The notes: generated by a model not told the origin, from the letters alone. A stretch of DNA of 64,000 nt from Certhia americana (GCA_018697195.1 CM031879.1:43574704-43638703), one strand, 5' to 3'; counted from the first letter of the stretch, positions 1 to 13,330 are shown. Made by a program: numbers and translations.

Positions 1-339
1 TGTCTTTCCATGTGAAAATTCCAGTAAATTGCTAATCTTCAGGTTCTTATGGTTGTAGACACCAGGAAGATAAATCTGGTAATAGAGAAAACAGATAACT
101 CAGTGGTGCTAGTCAATAATGTTCACATGTACCTCTGCTTTAGTCTGTGATAGCATCTTTTTTACTGATACCTCAAAGCTGTCTTTTGCAAATGCGGAAC
201 AAAAGACTTACAAGAATTTGTTCTCTGTGAGTAATGTCATGCATCTGATCCTCAGGTGTGGAAAAATCAACCCCTGTGTCATTGGAACTATTGCTGCCTG
301 ACAAAACCTTCATTTTTGTAAATGAAGAGGTTTGGTGGC

Positions 340-450
340 TGTTTACATTTTGGTTTCTTTGGGGGTTTTGTTTTGGTGGTTTGTTTTTCAAGGCTTCTTT
401 CTTTGTTTTCTTGGGTTCGCTTTGGTTTTTGTTTGAAAAATCTCTGATTA
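340..450. repeat. T/G-rich low-complexity tract
   Basis: On the plus strand this is runs of T broken by G (TTTGG, GGGGG, TTTTG) with almost no A or C. It produces a lysine-, proline- and asparagine-rich open frame on the minus strand that should not be taken as protein. Confidence 0.7.
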
Positions 451-557
451 CTGCAAGGCAGATCTTCAGGAGCACCTGACTCATTCCTAATGGCTGGGAA
501 GAGGTGGCACAGTTAGACGATTCGTCATCTCTAGACAGTTTGGGTGTATTGGAGCTG

Positions 558-922
558 TCATGATCCTTGTTTTGATGTGGTGGTTTGAGTACCAGCTTCA
601 AGCCAGGCAGCTGGGAGCCCCTTGTCGCCCCAGGATATCAGAACTCCCAGATCTTTTCTGTGCAGCTGGGAGGGGAGCTGCCCAGGCTTGGCTGTCACAG
701 ATGTGACAGAGGAATCACTGGGGGCTTCCTGGTGTGTTGTTGCTGAGCAGGGATAAGTCTTGAAGCATGTGAGAATTAATTCCATGTAAATGGGAAACTG
801 AATAACACCAAAACACTGATAGTTGCTATTGATCATCTGTGCAACCTGTGCTTCAGACAATTCTCCTGGGGAGTCATTTGTCAACAGTAGTATGTTCTGC
901 CATGTCATATTCCACACTTGAA
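558..922 (-). CDS. Candidate terminal coding exon (unidentified)
   Basis: Read on the minus strand, a pyrimidine-rich tract ends in TTACAG at about 923-928. From 922 the sequence is then open for about 120 codons to a TGA at 558-560. The predicted peptide begins QVWNMTWQNILLL and contains PGELSEAQVAQMINSNYQ and FKTYPCS. I see no ATG-led start, so it is read as an internal-to-terminal exon rather than a complete gene. GC content rises in about 590-740 compared with the AT-rich flanks, as often seen in coding DNA. I do not recognise the family. No AATAAA is visible on the minus strand between 558 and the window edge, so any 3' UTR would run past position 1. An overlapping second frame (173-601) is open largely because of a T/G-rich tract and is not preferred. 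It could also be a chance frame or a decayed pseudogene. Confidence 0.3.
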
Positions 923-2709
923 CTGTAAGTTTGAGTGGAGGCAGAGGGAGGGAAAATTGAATGATTTATTAGTAATAGGTATTGAAACTGTAGTCATGCA
1001 CACCAGAAATCCTGCTGGTGAGTTTGTCAGCTCAGCCCTGTTATACCTGCAAGTCCCACTGATCTCATTTTAGACCAAGTTAAAGGTAGCAATTTGTTAT
1101 TTAAATGTTTTAAATTACTCTGAAATCTCACCTGACCTTAAAATTTATAGGACAATATGTGCATTTTGAGGAGGCTTCTACTTTCCATTACACAGAAATT
1201 TTTCTTTGTTTTCATTATGTTTAGACCTATCATCCAAAAGACACCAATGCCCACAGGCATCCAACCCACTCGAGAAAACATGTTTTATCCCTGGTCATAA
1301 TACGGGATTGTCTGGTCCCAGGTTTCACTTTGATGGTGATACCAGATCCTCTGTATAAAAAAAATGTGCAGTTCTTAGAAGCAATGCCTATTGTATAATT
1401 TCTAAAATGTCTAATTGTGAATTTTTACACAATAATAAGCAATATTTAGCATATTGTATCAAAGATGAGGGGATTCTACATAGAGCAGTGGAAATAGTGA
1501 TGTTAGATGATATTTCAAAAAATGCAGCAAGAAAAATAAAGTCCCATGAAGTAGCAGCATGAGGAATATAGAATATGTCATTTATTTAGTAAATATATAG
1601 ATCACCATTCATTAGTATTCAAAATGTACTAAACTGATAATGTACTGATTTTATTAAAAAACCTTTGTAAGTTTTTATGTGATGGCTCATTAATGATTAA
1701 ATCAGTCATATTGTTTATCCATACATAAATATCCATATAAATTGTGGATATTTATCATGCTGTTATTGTATCTAATACACTAAAGAGATGTATATCTGAT
1801 TAAACTAGGAAAAACTCTGATAGCTGATATTTTATCTTTAGGGCAATATATAAAGGGAGCCTCTCTAGCTATGCATAAATGTTCAGACATTATAATGTGC
1901 AGAACAATATTGAGCTCTCAAAATGATGACAGGTGAAAACAGCAATGAAAAATCAGAAAGTACCCAAAGGGATGAAAGTTGTGACAGCTTTCCAAATCTT
2001 GCTTGTAGGGATTTCCCAAATCCATTGGCTAGAGCTGCTAAAAAAAAGGGCAGAAATGTATTGGTATTAATTCAAAGAGTTCGAATTCCTGATTCAAGCT
2101 CATCAACTTTCAGTTGTTTTGAGAAAGGCTACTCCTTAAACTGAGTGAAGAAGTAAAATGGAATTTTCGATGTATTTCAGTACAAGGTCTTACGTGTGGG
2201 AACACAGCTGGGAGCTGCTGGGAGCAAGAAGCAGAGGCTGTCCAGAGGCTGTCCTGCTCCTAGATTATGTTTCCCTGTGGTTCACTAGTTATTTTTCCCC
2301 TTGTTGTTTAGAGTTCATGAAGGTTCCCTCAACAGGGACAAATGAATATGGAGCATTGAAAAGAGCAATAATTAAAGATTGCCATGGATTTATGTCAAAG
2401 CAACATAACTACATGAGAGGTGAAATTAATTGAAGGGCTGATGTATAGGAGTACAGAGAAAAAAAAGCCTTAGAAATAGCTTGGAATGCATAATAACCAA
2501 CATCACCTCAGAAGATATGCATATGTGCAGCAATGTTGGATTATGTGTTTGGACACCTAACATTATAGTGTATTGCATTACTGAACTATTTTCTCATGAA
2601 GTTCTTTGGCAATAACAATGTAGTAGGATTGGGGAAAAAGAAATAAAATAAAAGCTTTTTGCAGCTATTTTTCATCTCAAGGCCTCACTGTCTCTCCCAT
2701 GTTTTACAG
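923..2709. other. AT-rich non-coding stretch
   Basis: This is AT-rich sequence with no recognisable gene or repeat family. It contains a perfect 11-bp inverted repeat at 1725-1755. A 73-codon ATG-led frame at 1923-2144 (plus) has no splice, domain or composition support and is left out. Confidence 0.6.
1725..1755. repeat. Perfect 11-bp inverted repeat
   Basis: ATAAATATCCA (1725-1735) pairs exactly with TGGATATTTAT (1745-1755) across a 9-nt loop. The arms are AT-rich, so a chance origin is quite possible at this window size. Confidence 0.7.
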
Positions 2710-2803
2710 CCTCCTCTTCCCCTGCATTTGCTTTCAAATCAGGGACAACCTGGAGGAGATTGCTGAAAGAAGTAAAAGTACACAGCCAAATGAAAACTCT
2801 AAA
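2710..2803 (+). CDS. Candidate short internal exon (unidentified)
   Basis: A tract of C and T (CTCACTGTCTCTCCC) runs into TTTTACAG at 2702-2709. A donor-like GTGAGT lies at 2804-2809. Between them one frame starting at 2711 is open for 31 codons and ends on a complete codon. Its second half reads RDNLEEIAERSKSTQPNENS, a plausible hydrophilic helical segment. A second AG at 2741-2742 would give a shorter 61-nt exon in the same frame. I do not recognise the protein, and no neighbouring exon on the same strand could be tied to it. It lies on the opposite strand to the candidate at 558-922, so the two would belong to different genes. Confidence 0.25.
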
Positions 2804-5800
2804 GTGAGTGTTGTTTTTGAATATGTTATTCTCATTGAAAACCTCTCAGGAAGCAAAATCAGATTTCTTTAAAAAACATTTTTGAACAAAACAAAAATCC
2901 TCTTTTTCTCCTGTGTTTTGCAAATTACCTTCAGGCAGTCTGATAAACAGAAGAGGAATTCTTTTACTGAAAACTTAGGAGAGGATTTGCTTGTTGGCCA
3001 ATTTACTCACTAAGCTATTAACTCTTCTGACCTTGGACAAGACAACTGGAAATAAACGTATGACATCTAAACACCATTTCCGCTTAGAAAGCTGAAAGGA
3101 AACTTAGTTTTATTTGTATTGTGAAAATTTACTTCCAATCACAACTTTCAGCCAAATTTCTTGCTGAGCCTGACATGTGCATTAAAATATTTTGGAAAAG
3201 GATCAGTGTGATGGTAGAAAGATGTTCTTCTGAAAGGCAGCTACAGAGTCATTCCTTGTCTCATTGCATGAGGAGCAGTAGTGCTCTTAGGGCTCCAGGA
3301 ACTATAAACCAAGGTTTCACTGAACACTTCCTTTGCATCATCCTGATAAGAATTTTTGCTACAACAGCATATTTTTGATCACTTTTATAACCAAATACTT
3401 GTGCAGCGAATATTTTTTTTTCACGCTGGTGCTACATATTTTTTAGCAAGGGTCGAGAAAAAAGCCAGTGGTTTTCACTTAGTTAAACACCTTCTGTAAA
3501 TGTTGTAAGAACTTGTCCATAACTTTTACTCTTTTTGCATTTGTTTTGGAACTTCATTTGTCTTTTTTACTGAAACCTTTCCCCCTCCCTACTCCCACCA
3601 GCATGAAATACTGTGGCTGTCTTGGTGATTATTGCAGAAAAGTCCTATGGAAAGATTAATAAAAGGAAAGTAGATTTGCCATAGCTTGACCTTTTCCAGC
3701 CTTGCCTTTTAACCAGTCTTTTTCCCAGGAGCAATTAGCATTGGCAAAGATTTGCAAATGAAGATGGCAGCATACCATCCTTTGGGCTAACCATCCATTC
3801 CAAATGAAAGTACCAAATTTCTCTTCTTGTTTCTATTGTCTTGTGCTCACTGAGCAATACTCTTTTCCGCAAGCTTCCCCGATTCCCACTGATGACCAAA
3901 GTGGCCTGCAGGTGATTTAGAGATAACATCCTGACACAGAGCCCTGTGCATGAGGGCAAGGGTCCCCTGGACTTAGCTGCAGAGCTACCTCAGCCTCAGC
4001 GTGGGTTCCCCCAGTTTGGATTAGGGCAGTTGTAAGCAGCTGTGAACCACAGAGAAAGTTACAGTTCAGGGCATTTATGAGACAAGAGAGTCTGGATTCT
4101 TATATAACTTTTTAATGATACTAAAAATGGAAGTAACTTAACACCTGAGGTTTATCTCACAGGGGTTTCCCAACGGAGATTTCACCTGTGCCATGCAGCA
4201 AAGCTGTCACCCAAGGGATTCCTTCTAAAAACCTCTAAAGGTAAAAATTACCTACCCTAGTAAACACTGAATTTGAAGTTGTTCTTCCAGAGGACGTTAG
4301 CTATATGGCATTGCTGTTATGAAAACACCTCTAAAATATTTTCATTAACAAAAATTTTACTTGAAAACTGCAGACTTAAACATAGTATTGTCTTGCCTTT
4401 CCGCTGCAGAAATATAGATGAGATTTAAAAGCCACAGTAATTTATGAGCTGTACTTAGAACCCATAAAGGGATATCTTTGATTCAGAATTGTTTCATTCC
4501 TGATGCGATTTAGAAGATTAAACTGTCATATTTTAACACAGATAGATGATTGCTATAATTAATCATGTACCATGAATTCTATTACTTAGAAGCAACTTCA
4601 CATAAAAGTTGAAAATACTTTTTATACATTGCAAAATTAAGTAGTCTTATAATTACGTTTTATAGATATATGTTGATTTGTTTCATATGCAGAGGATATT
4701 TACTTTACAAAATAAACCAATATACTAAATGCATACTGCAAAACAATGCAGTAATGGAGTGTTTGCTAATGACTTCAATTTAAGTACAGCCTGTCTAATA
4801 GCTGAGATAAGATGTTACTAAAAGAGTGTGCTAATGATTTGAAAATTACTACCAAAATTGTGTTCAGTCTAGGAGGGGTTGCAGACGTAATTGTGCTAAT
4901 AAATATCCAAGTCAGCCCTGATTTTGTAGCTTGTATCCTGATTACTACAAGTTTTAGAAACCAGACAGAGCTAAATCATGCTGTTGTGCTCACATGAATA
5001 GCCTCTCTGGTGGCACTGCTCATTTGAGTAAAGAGAGCAAATACACCCGTGCTAGACAGAAGTACATTAAACATTCATAAATGACTGATTAAAATGTTTA
5101 ACTGTGCATGCTCCTTCCAGTTCTATCTATTGAAATTTGGTCTATATACAATCCTGAGTGTACGTTTGTATGAAGGTGTACAGAATTTTAAAATTTGGCT
5201 AAGACAGGAGTCCATTCCTACCCATACCTTACTGTAAAGCATTGTGCATCTATCCACGTCACTGTCACCTTTTAATACATTATTTAGGTGATCAAAGTGC
5301 TCATCTAGGACAAGATAAACTTGACTTCAGTTTCTTCTCTGCCTGCATGGCACTAAAGTTAAGTCTTCCAGCTCCTAAGAAAATTATTTTAAAAGCAAGC
5401 TAATAAAGAGGGCAAACATAGCTTCTTATGGGAGCAATGTGTCAGTTTGACAATGGCTCAAAGCAAATCTGGTGTTGGTTTCCGTTCTCTGCTATGGGCT
5501 GCATATGTTATTTACCTAAAATAGGATGAGAGTAAAATACATTAAATAGATCTTGGGACAGAAACTGAATGAAAATTCGTTGTTTCCAGTGAGCCAGCCT
5601 CAACCACCCCAGAGGAGCCTTCAATTTGGTAACTAGCCTATAAGAAGAGGGCTGCCTATTTGTGCCCTTTTATGAGACATGAGCATGAGATGGGGTACAG
5701 AGCTGGATTGTCTTAGCAACACTCAGATATTTCTGGGAGTTGCCCAATGCAAAATTCTGCAATCCCAAAGCAGATGTTTGGGAAGCTACGGTTGAACAGT

Positions 5801-8251
5801 TAGTAAATCAGAATTTGGTGTCTAAGTGTGAAAATATCCCAAACTTTCGCACAACCTCCTATTTAATTGTTGGTATTTGAGCCTGTGTTCTTGGAATAAA
5901 AATCAAAAGCTGGAGCTCTGGCACAGTGAATTTATTTTTTTTTCCATTAGAAACGTAATGAAAACCTCTGCACAGTGACTCATAAGATGCAACATTTGAA
6001 AGTATTAGTTCTAAACTGAAGATGTGAAAAACAGTTTGTCCTCCTCTTTCCTAACAAGGTATGGATTGTGTTTTCCTTCTGCTCGCCACTGCAAGGTGAG
6101 GCAGTGGACCAGCTAACCCATATCTATGTCAGCCCCCTTGCTGCAAATTGATGTCTGAGGCTGACTCCTAAGGTACTTTATTAGGACACCTGCTTTGCAA
6201 GCATGAAGTCAGTGGTGTGTGCTGGAGTGGCCTCAGGGATAAGCTGGGAGGATGCCAAGGAAGGCAGATGTGTCTTTAGAGCAGCAAGTGAAAGGGGCAG
6301 CTCCATGGTGTACCTGCCTTGGTACTGCAAATTCCCTACTACTGACCACAGGAGTGTTACAAGGCTCTTGACAGCCTCAGAGTGCTGCAGCTGCAAGCCA
6401 CAAGCAGCAGTGGTAAAAAGTTGTATTCAGTTATAGAGCTACATAGAGAGTGAAAAGCAAAGCTAAGCGAAGAATATGGGAGGCTTAATTCACTTGGCTG
6501 CTTCCCTTCCCATTGCAGCTGCTCTACTTCAGGTTATTTACCAAGCCTGAATTCTTCCTTTATTCATCATTGTTGACTGTAGCTAGCTTGCTTTGGGGTT
6601 GAAAGGAGCTGAAAAGTCAATTATGTGTCTGGGTGCTTTTGAATGTCTAAAGTGTGGTAGATGGCTGCAACCCCTACTGCTCATGTCTAATGAGGCAAGG
6701 CAGAGAACTGCAAGACTCTGGTCCAGCACAGGCCTGTGGAAATACTCCAAAGAGCCAAACAAAAGCAAACAGGAAGGGAGAGAACCATGTCTCCATGGGT
6801 TTGCAAAGCTTCTGCAGCTACAGTACTGTTCCCTCTGCCTGCTCTGGAAATGTCCCTGTACAGAGCAGGGTCTATGCCACCTCCAGTGCTGCCTAATGCA
6901 GGTGAAATACCTTCAGGTGGCTTCAAGGTTTTGGGCAGGTAAGTGTAATAAGCAGTGAATGAGGTGCTGGGCTGCAGGTGTACCCTGTCAGAGATCCAGC
7001 AAGCACTCATGGTGCCTGACATCACTCAGCACCTGCTCATCTGCTGGGTTCTATCTTGCATCTCTTCACAAAATCTTGGGCTGACACAGTGGTGGTTACT
7101 GACACATACTTTACAGCATCATTTACCTCACCTCTGTTTCTAGACCCCAGTGTCTTGGATTTAGCCTAGAGAGTTCACATTGCTTTTCACCTCCTCTGAC
7201 TCCTCTGGCTTGTATCTTAGTTAATTATCTGTAGACAAAGCCACAGTTGATGACCTATCAACTAGAAAGACTGAATTAATCAGCTTTGTTAGGCAAAGGT
7301 TATAGAAAGGGGGTGACCATCCTATCCATCTGTTCACTCATTTCATGAAGAGTAACCATAACAGAACTCTTAAAAATCCTATTAATGGATTATAGGTCAA
7401 TAACCCAGACACTCCGATAGCTCTGGAGGAACTATGGACAAAATATCTGGGATTAATGCATTTTCTGAATATTTTTATAGAGTCTTTTATAGATTTTTCC
7501 CTCTCAAATGCTAATGTGTTCTGCAAGAAAGAAAATGGCTTTCTACCACTGTGTTCCCTTGATGTGGCTAGGCAAAGCTGGGAGGTACCTAAAACTATGT
7601 ACAGACATTGAGCTGATCAATTCATATGTAAAGTTCAAGGGGAAAACTTTGGCCTTTTGCCTTCAGAAGTAATGATCCAAGTCACAGAATTATCTCATCC
7701 TGACGCATGAGGAGTCTTATGCATTGAAATCCAAAAGTTCACTCAATTTACTACTGGCGATCAAATTGGCAAAATGTACTGGGGAAGCATCAGACAATTC
7801 ACAGTGCAGCATGCCTTGCTGAGGTGAATCCAATCTCCTTCAAATCCTGTCTTTTAGAAAAGTGTTATATAAGTTAGGCGAAGAAATTCTGTCACTTTTT
7901 TTAATTATAGAAACTTTCAATTGGAGGTGCATTCTAACCTATTCAAGTGTTAGGTCTCTAAATACAGGGTTTGGGCTTAGTTTGCAGTAAGTACAGCTGT
8001 GAGGCGGGGTGACCATTTATCTCTGTTCTTTTTTGCCTTGACAGATTGACTTGACATCTCCAATTGCTGCAGGGTAGGACTCCCAGCCAGAATAGGGCAC
8101 AATGTGTGTAGAACAGTTTCCTCAAATTTTTGTCCCTGATTTCCATTGATCAAAAGAACCTAGATGCCTAAATATGGTAAAATGAAGGTTTATGCTGTTG
8201 TGGAGATTTGTTGCTATTATCTCCAGTGCTAAAATATTTTTTTTTAAGTTT
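2804..8251. other. Unannotated non-coding stretch
   Basis: I see no named repeat or credible gene. About 6590-7030 has few stops in several frames on both strands and a donor-like GTAAGT near 6940. The frames conflict, however, and none resembles a known protein, so it reads as locally GC-richer DNA rather than a gene. Confidence 0.5.
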
Positions 8252-8803
8252 TCACCTTTCCCTGTTACTATATTGCAAGAAGGAAGGAAGCTGATAAGAC
8301 TGAGGATGATTTGGACTTGGTCTCAAATAAATACATGATCTTTTCTGGAATAAATAATGGCAGGTGTATAAAATATTGCATTTATGCTCCAGAAATACTA
8401 GTGGTGTTTTCCTAGATATTTTTTCATTGGGGTGTATTTGCATTATTAAAATTCCTGATTTTAAGTGGAGCAAATTTTTCTGCTCAGTAGGTATGCTAGT
8501 TTCCCAAGGCCTCTCTGTGCTTTTTCCAGGCTTGCATAAACGACCCAGTACCATGCCATGCTTTTCAGTCTCTCTGAATGTCTGGGCTCTTGCAAAGAAA
8601 TTTCTTCCTCCTTCCTGAGGCATACCCCAGAGAACAGTGATGCCCTCCTCCCACAGGGCTGGAGCTCTACAGGGAGCTAGTCTGCCCAAGTTGCTGAGGT
8701 TTCTTCTCCCACCTGCAAAACAAAAAAAAGGGTTTACAGAACAACACTCTCCCCATCCCTCAAGCGCAGAGAGTTCAAGGGGAGCTTGGAAAGTTGGCCA
8801 CAA
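8252..8803 (-). other. Longest open frame in the window, probably not a gene
   Basis: This frame has 183 codons starting with ATG on the minus strand. The peptide is a mix of unrelated composition (cysteine- and glycine-rich at first, later lysine-, histidine- and isoleucine-rich) without domains, signal peptide or membrane segments. Shorter frames are open on the plus strand across the same bases. I see no convincing promoter or polyadenylation arrangement. It is listed only because it is the longest frame; a chance frame is the best explanation. Confidence 0.15.
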
Positions 8804-11800
8804 AATTCCAGTTCTGTCTTCTCACCCAGAGTAGACACCATTGGTGAACAATTTTTTTTTTTATTTTCAGGAGCAACCCTGAAGAAAGTTGGCAAGCAGA
8901 GGTGGAAACAGGCTGAGAAAGCGGGGACACATGACTAAAGCAGCAGAGGTCCTTCTGGATAGCAGCAAGCAGGGCAGCTAATGTCTCTCAGCACCATGCT
9001 CCTGAGGTGCTTCTGGATGTGTCTGACCCAGGAACTGACCCAGACTGCTGAGATTTAGCTTTGAGGTGTGAAAAGTGATCAGTATGAGCTCATCAGGCTG
9101 CTCACAGGCGTTCAAACACAGAGCTGTGTGGTGCTGCCAGGCTGTTTACTTATCACCCTGGCTTAAATGACTGCCCAGCAAGATCGGCACTTAATTCTCT
9201 TTATGTCACACATTACTTTAGGGAAAAAAAAATAAGTAGAATCAACTTGAGAGTATTTGTACATCTTTATGATATATAAATTGCACACAATTTTTCTCTG
9301 AATATTGCAAATTCTTTTCTGCCTTCTCATTTCTGCGAAAGGAGATATAAGTCCTAAGGGATTAATCCTAAGGTATTGTCTAAATAGTTCTGTGCAAATC
9401 TTCCTTGACCATCTACCTAAAAATTGTGTCAACAAGATGGTTTTTTTTGTCAAGGTTTTGTTTTAAATCTGAACCCACTGATCTGAATGGATGTTTCCTT
9501 TTGATGCTTTCACATCTTGGCTCTTATCTGTCCCATATTCCTTGTGGAAGCATATGAGTAGCAGTTTCACTGGACAGTAGGACACACAGTGGCTTAGAAA
9601 GAAAGATAATTTAGACAGTTAGAGGTGAAGCCAAATCCTTTCCACAGCCCCGCTGTAGTCAGTGTGACTAGTTGTGTGAACAAAGCAAACAGGATTTGGC
9701 TTCTGCTGCAGTTCCAGCCACCTTTTATCATTGGAGAGAGAGAAAAACACCATAAAATTAAATAGGTATCATCCTCCCTGCATTCCTGGTGTAACTGTTT
9801 TAACTGGAATGCCTCATAAACAGATAAAGGCACTCTTGAGTTTTGGGATGATCATTTTTTAAATGACCATTTAGGACTGGATTATGGTTTTACATTTTCA
9901 CCTTGGAGCTTTTAAGGGCTGTTTGGGACATTAAGTGCTAACATATCAGAGCTTAAACTGAAAGGCAATGTTGCTTGCGGTCATACTGCCCAGCAAAATA
10001 ATACAGTTTTGCTGCTGTTAATAGGTAAATACTTTCATTTGTGGAAGGAAAATGGTGATTCAAAATCGTTTGATGCCCTTTAAGCTCTCACAGCAGCTGG
10101 ATATTTTGCATTGGTTTCTGTAATATTCTTGTGATAACATTCCTATCCCGCAGGGGTCTGCTTGAATATCGGAGCACTCATCTTTTTTAAGTTTTGCATA
10201 ATGTGAGATATTAAAATTAAGGCTGGTGTTTACTGTTCAGTTCTTACACACATATTCCACATTCACAGCTAGATATTATTTCCCTTGGAAATGCTTTCTG
10301 TCCCTGCCAGTGACTGAGTGCAATCAGATAGCTTTGCATGGGCCAGCATACCAATTAAGTACCATGCCTGGGATGCACGCTGCTTCTTCCGTCAGAAGCT
10401 CAATGGTTCATCGGCAAGTGAGCCGTGTATATTGATAAGGAGAAAGCCTGGACCCACAATGGAGGCAGAATATATTTCTCAAAAAAGCTTTCAGACAGTG
10501 GTTTGAGGGGGAAAGAGGAAAAGGGGAAGGCGACATGTAAAATGGCTAGAGAAATGAAACAGGTAGAAAGATTAATGGAAGCAGGATCAGAAAAATATTC
10601 AATTACAACTAGCAGGCCCGGTCACATTACTCTGTGTTATTGTACATCTTGTCATTACCCAAATCTGTTGCTAAAATGTTGGCATTTGTCTTCATTATGC
10701 AGTAAAATGGTATAATGAATAGGTTACAAATATGATGGAGGAAATGCCCTGGAATTATCACAATGCCTGAAAATGAAAAATGCCTTAATTTAAATTATTG
10801 GTGTGTGGCATCTGCCAAGTGCACAGACAGATGTGAAGAGTGTAACATGATTTTGTTCTGATGATGCCTTCAAAGTTTCTGTTCCTCTTCAAAGGGGTTT
10901 TCAGGCCGAATCCTTCCTTAAAATCCAATGTCAGGGATGTGATACACAGAGAGCAGCATTTGACATATTTCTTATTTGCAAGGAACTGCATAGCCTTATA
11001 TCTTAGGTCTGGTTTTAGAGACTTCTGCAAGCTGCACTCCCCCACATTTCAGGTGGGAGCTGGTTAATGTATAGATTATGGCTTTTAACAATGAAATTAA
11101 ATTTGAGATGGGAAAAAAACTACTATCTCAGCCTAGTTAATTAGACATGATTTAGTCTTCAAGATTGCAGTGATCCATATAGACACGTTACCTTTCAAGC
11201 TCAGTTTTGCATTTGACTGATTTTATTATCTTCTAGAAATACATTTTCATGATATTTAAACCTAACATTTGGCCTGCTTTAAAACTGCAACATTCTGAAA
11301 ATTGGTGCCAGTACATAATAAAGAATTTTATATTAGGACCAGGATAGGGATTAATATTTTAGTAAAAATTTCAAATAAAATCTTAAATAATATCAAAGTA
11401 CTATTTCATCAGTAGGGATCATAGCCCTCCTTTTCCTAGGTGTGTATCAACTTAAATAAAGCTTTTGAATGGCTGCAAGGACTGCCCACCCAGGCTGATG
11501 TCCATGCTTCCAAACTCATTAGGCAGTGTGAATCATAAAAATAACACGTGCATTGGAGGAGGAGAATAAAAAGTCATGTATTCATCCAGCAAGGGTGCAA
11601 ACCTGAAGCAGGGGGTAAATCAGCTTAATCCTCTGCTAGAGACTTTTTATGTGATCTTTAGCAGGTCTTGGTAGGTGCCTGTGCTTCACGTTCATGTTCG
11701 TTTTCCAAAATGGGCATAAGGAGGAGAGGAGGAAGGAAGGCTGTAAGGGATATTCTAATATAAGATATCCTATAAATTTCAGTTTAGACAGAGCAGAAAC

Positions 11801-12664
11801 TGCGCTGCCTAAAGTGAAGTTCTTGGGACACTCAGAAGTTAGAATAGTGGGTTTGATGGAAGCAAACTACCGAATTACTTGCTCAGTTTTTGAAGACTCA
11901 CACACTTCTGCAAATGATGCAATACATGAGAAGCTTTTTTCCATCTTTCTGTGTGAAAAGTCAAGTGCTCTGATGGAGATTTGTACAGTTGCTCATACTA
12001 AAATCTTTATCTTGTGTTGCTATCTTTGTCTTGATTAACATGTGTTACTTTGATATAGATCAAATATTTTAGTGAGATTTTTTTTGAGAGCATAATTTTT
12101 TGCTCCATCAGATTTAATGATATATATAGGTAGGTACCTTTGCTTCACTGTGACAGAATGGTATGTATGTTTTAAACACGCAATATGCTGGAGTTGATAG
12201 GATTATCCTTTCAGAGGTTAATTCTAGCCCTATACTTCGTGAATGCTATTAGATTCTTTGTGGTAATGTTTCACTATTAAATCGCACAAATTTGAACCAG
12301 ATGGCTCAGAAAATTGGTAAGATGGTACCAAATTGCTCCCTTCTCAGTCACTTGAATCCAGCCTTGGTTCTGAGTAACCAAAACCTGCTACTGTCTGGCA
12401 GTTGTTTTGTGGCTTAGATGTTTCCAAGTGGACAGGTGTCCACCACAGAAAAAAAAAAAAAATCACCTGCACAAATAGAGGGGTTCAGCAGGAGAGAGTT
12501 TGTGGGCACTGGAAACAGACTAACTTCTATGATCATTGGATAAAATGTGTTGCAAAATGGAGCCCACTTCCAGCTCTTTCTGGAAATAACTAAAATGTCT
12601 AAATCCTGCTGTACCACAAAGCTGTACCCCAAAGCTGTGAGTAAGCCCCTGTAACGTTTTTCAT
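8804..12664. other. Unannotated non-coding stretch
   Basis: I see no gene or clear repeat. An A14 run lies near 12450. About 10300-10720 has more even composition, a few CpGs and tight AT/GC interspersion. That is the look of some conserved non-coding elements, but this cannot be tested from one sequence. Confidence 0.5.
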
Positions 12665-13330
12665 GCAGTTCTGGTCAACAGCTGAACACAAGCCAGCTGT
12701 GCCCAGGTGGTTGAGAAGGCCAATGGCATCCTGGCCTGTATCAGCAACAGTGTGGCCAGCAGGACCAGGGCAGTGATTGTCCCCCTGTACTTGGTGCTGG
12801 GTGCTGTACAGCCCTACCTCAATTTCTGTGTTCACTTCTGGGCACCTCACTACAAGAAGGACATTGTGGTGCTGGAGCAAGTCTAGAGAAGGGCAAAGGA
12901 AGCTGGTGAAGGGTTTGGAGCCCAAGTCTGATGAGAAGAGGCTGAGGGAGCTGGGGGTGTTTGACCTGGAACAAATGATGCTCTGTTACTCTCTACAACT
13001 ACCTGTGTGGAAAGGCTGTAGCTGGGGGAGGGTTGATCTCTTCTCCCAAATGAAAAAATGACAGGACAAGAGGACAATGGCCCCAGGTTTCACCAGGGGA
13101 GGTAATGATTGGATATTAGTAAATATTTCTTCACTGGAGGGGCTGGTGAGGCATTCAAACATGATCCCCAGGGAAGGACATCCTCCCTGGAAGTATTTAA
13201 AAAAATGTGGATGTGGCACTTAGAGAAATCGTTTAGGGTTGAACACACCACTGTTGGATTAACAGTTGGACTCAATGGTCTTACAGCTATTTTCTAAGCT
13301 TAATGATTTTATGTTTCTGTTCTATGATTC
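12665..13330 (+). mobile_element. CR1 LINE, 5'-truncated copy
   Basis: This is the 3' end of a CR1 non-LTR retrotransposon, the dominant LINE of birds. Recognisable blocks in order are GTGCCCAGGTGGTTGAGAAG (from about 12697), CCAGCAGGACCAGGGCAGTG, a CTCACTACAAGAAGGACATT block near 12847, CTCTCTACAACTACCTG near 12990, GGATATTAGTAAATATTTC near 13111, and ATGTGGATGTGGCAC near 13205. It ends in a degraded TTCTATGATTC tail at 13319-13330. Only the end of the reverse-transcriptase ORF and the 3' UTR would be represented. Many substitutions and small deletions break the frame, so it is inactive. The left edge is approximate. It lies 30 bp upstream of the LTR at 13360. Confidence 0.93.

Noticed and set aside
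173..601. 142-codon minus-strand frame, possibly continuing the candidate exon at 558-922 by a frameshift
   Set aside because: Much of it is a translation of a T/G-rich low-complexity tract (lysine, proline, asparagine and glutamine runs), and it has no ATG start at its upstream end. Joining it to the other frame is not supported.
6593..7025. Overlapping open frames on both strands with a GTAAGT near 6940
   Set aside because: Several mutually exclusive frames are open, indicating low stop density rather than selection. No recognisable protein.
8252..8803. 183-codon minus-strand frame as a gene
   Set aside because: No domain, no coherent composition, competing frames on the other strand and no promoter or splice context. 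A frame of this length is plausible by chance in 64 kb.
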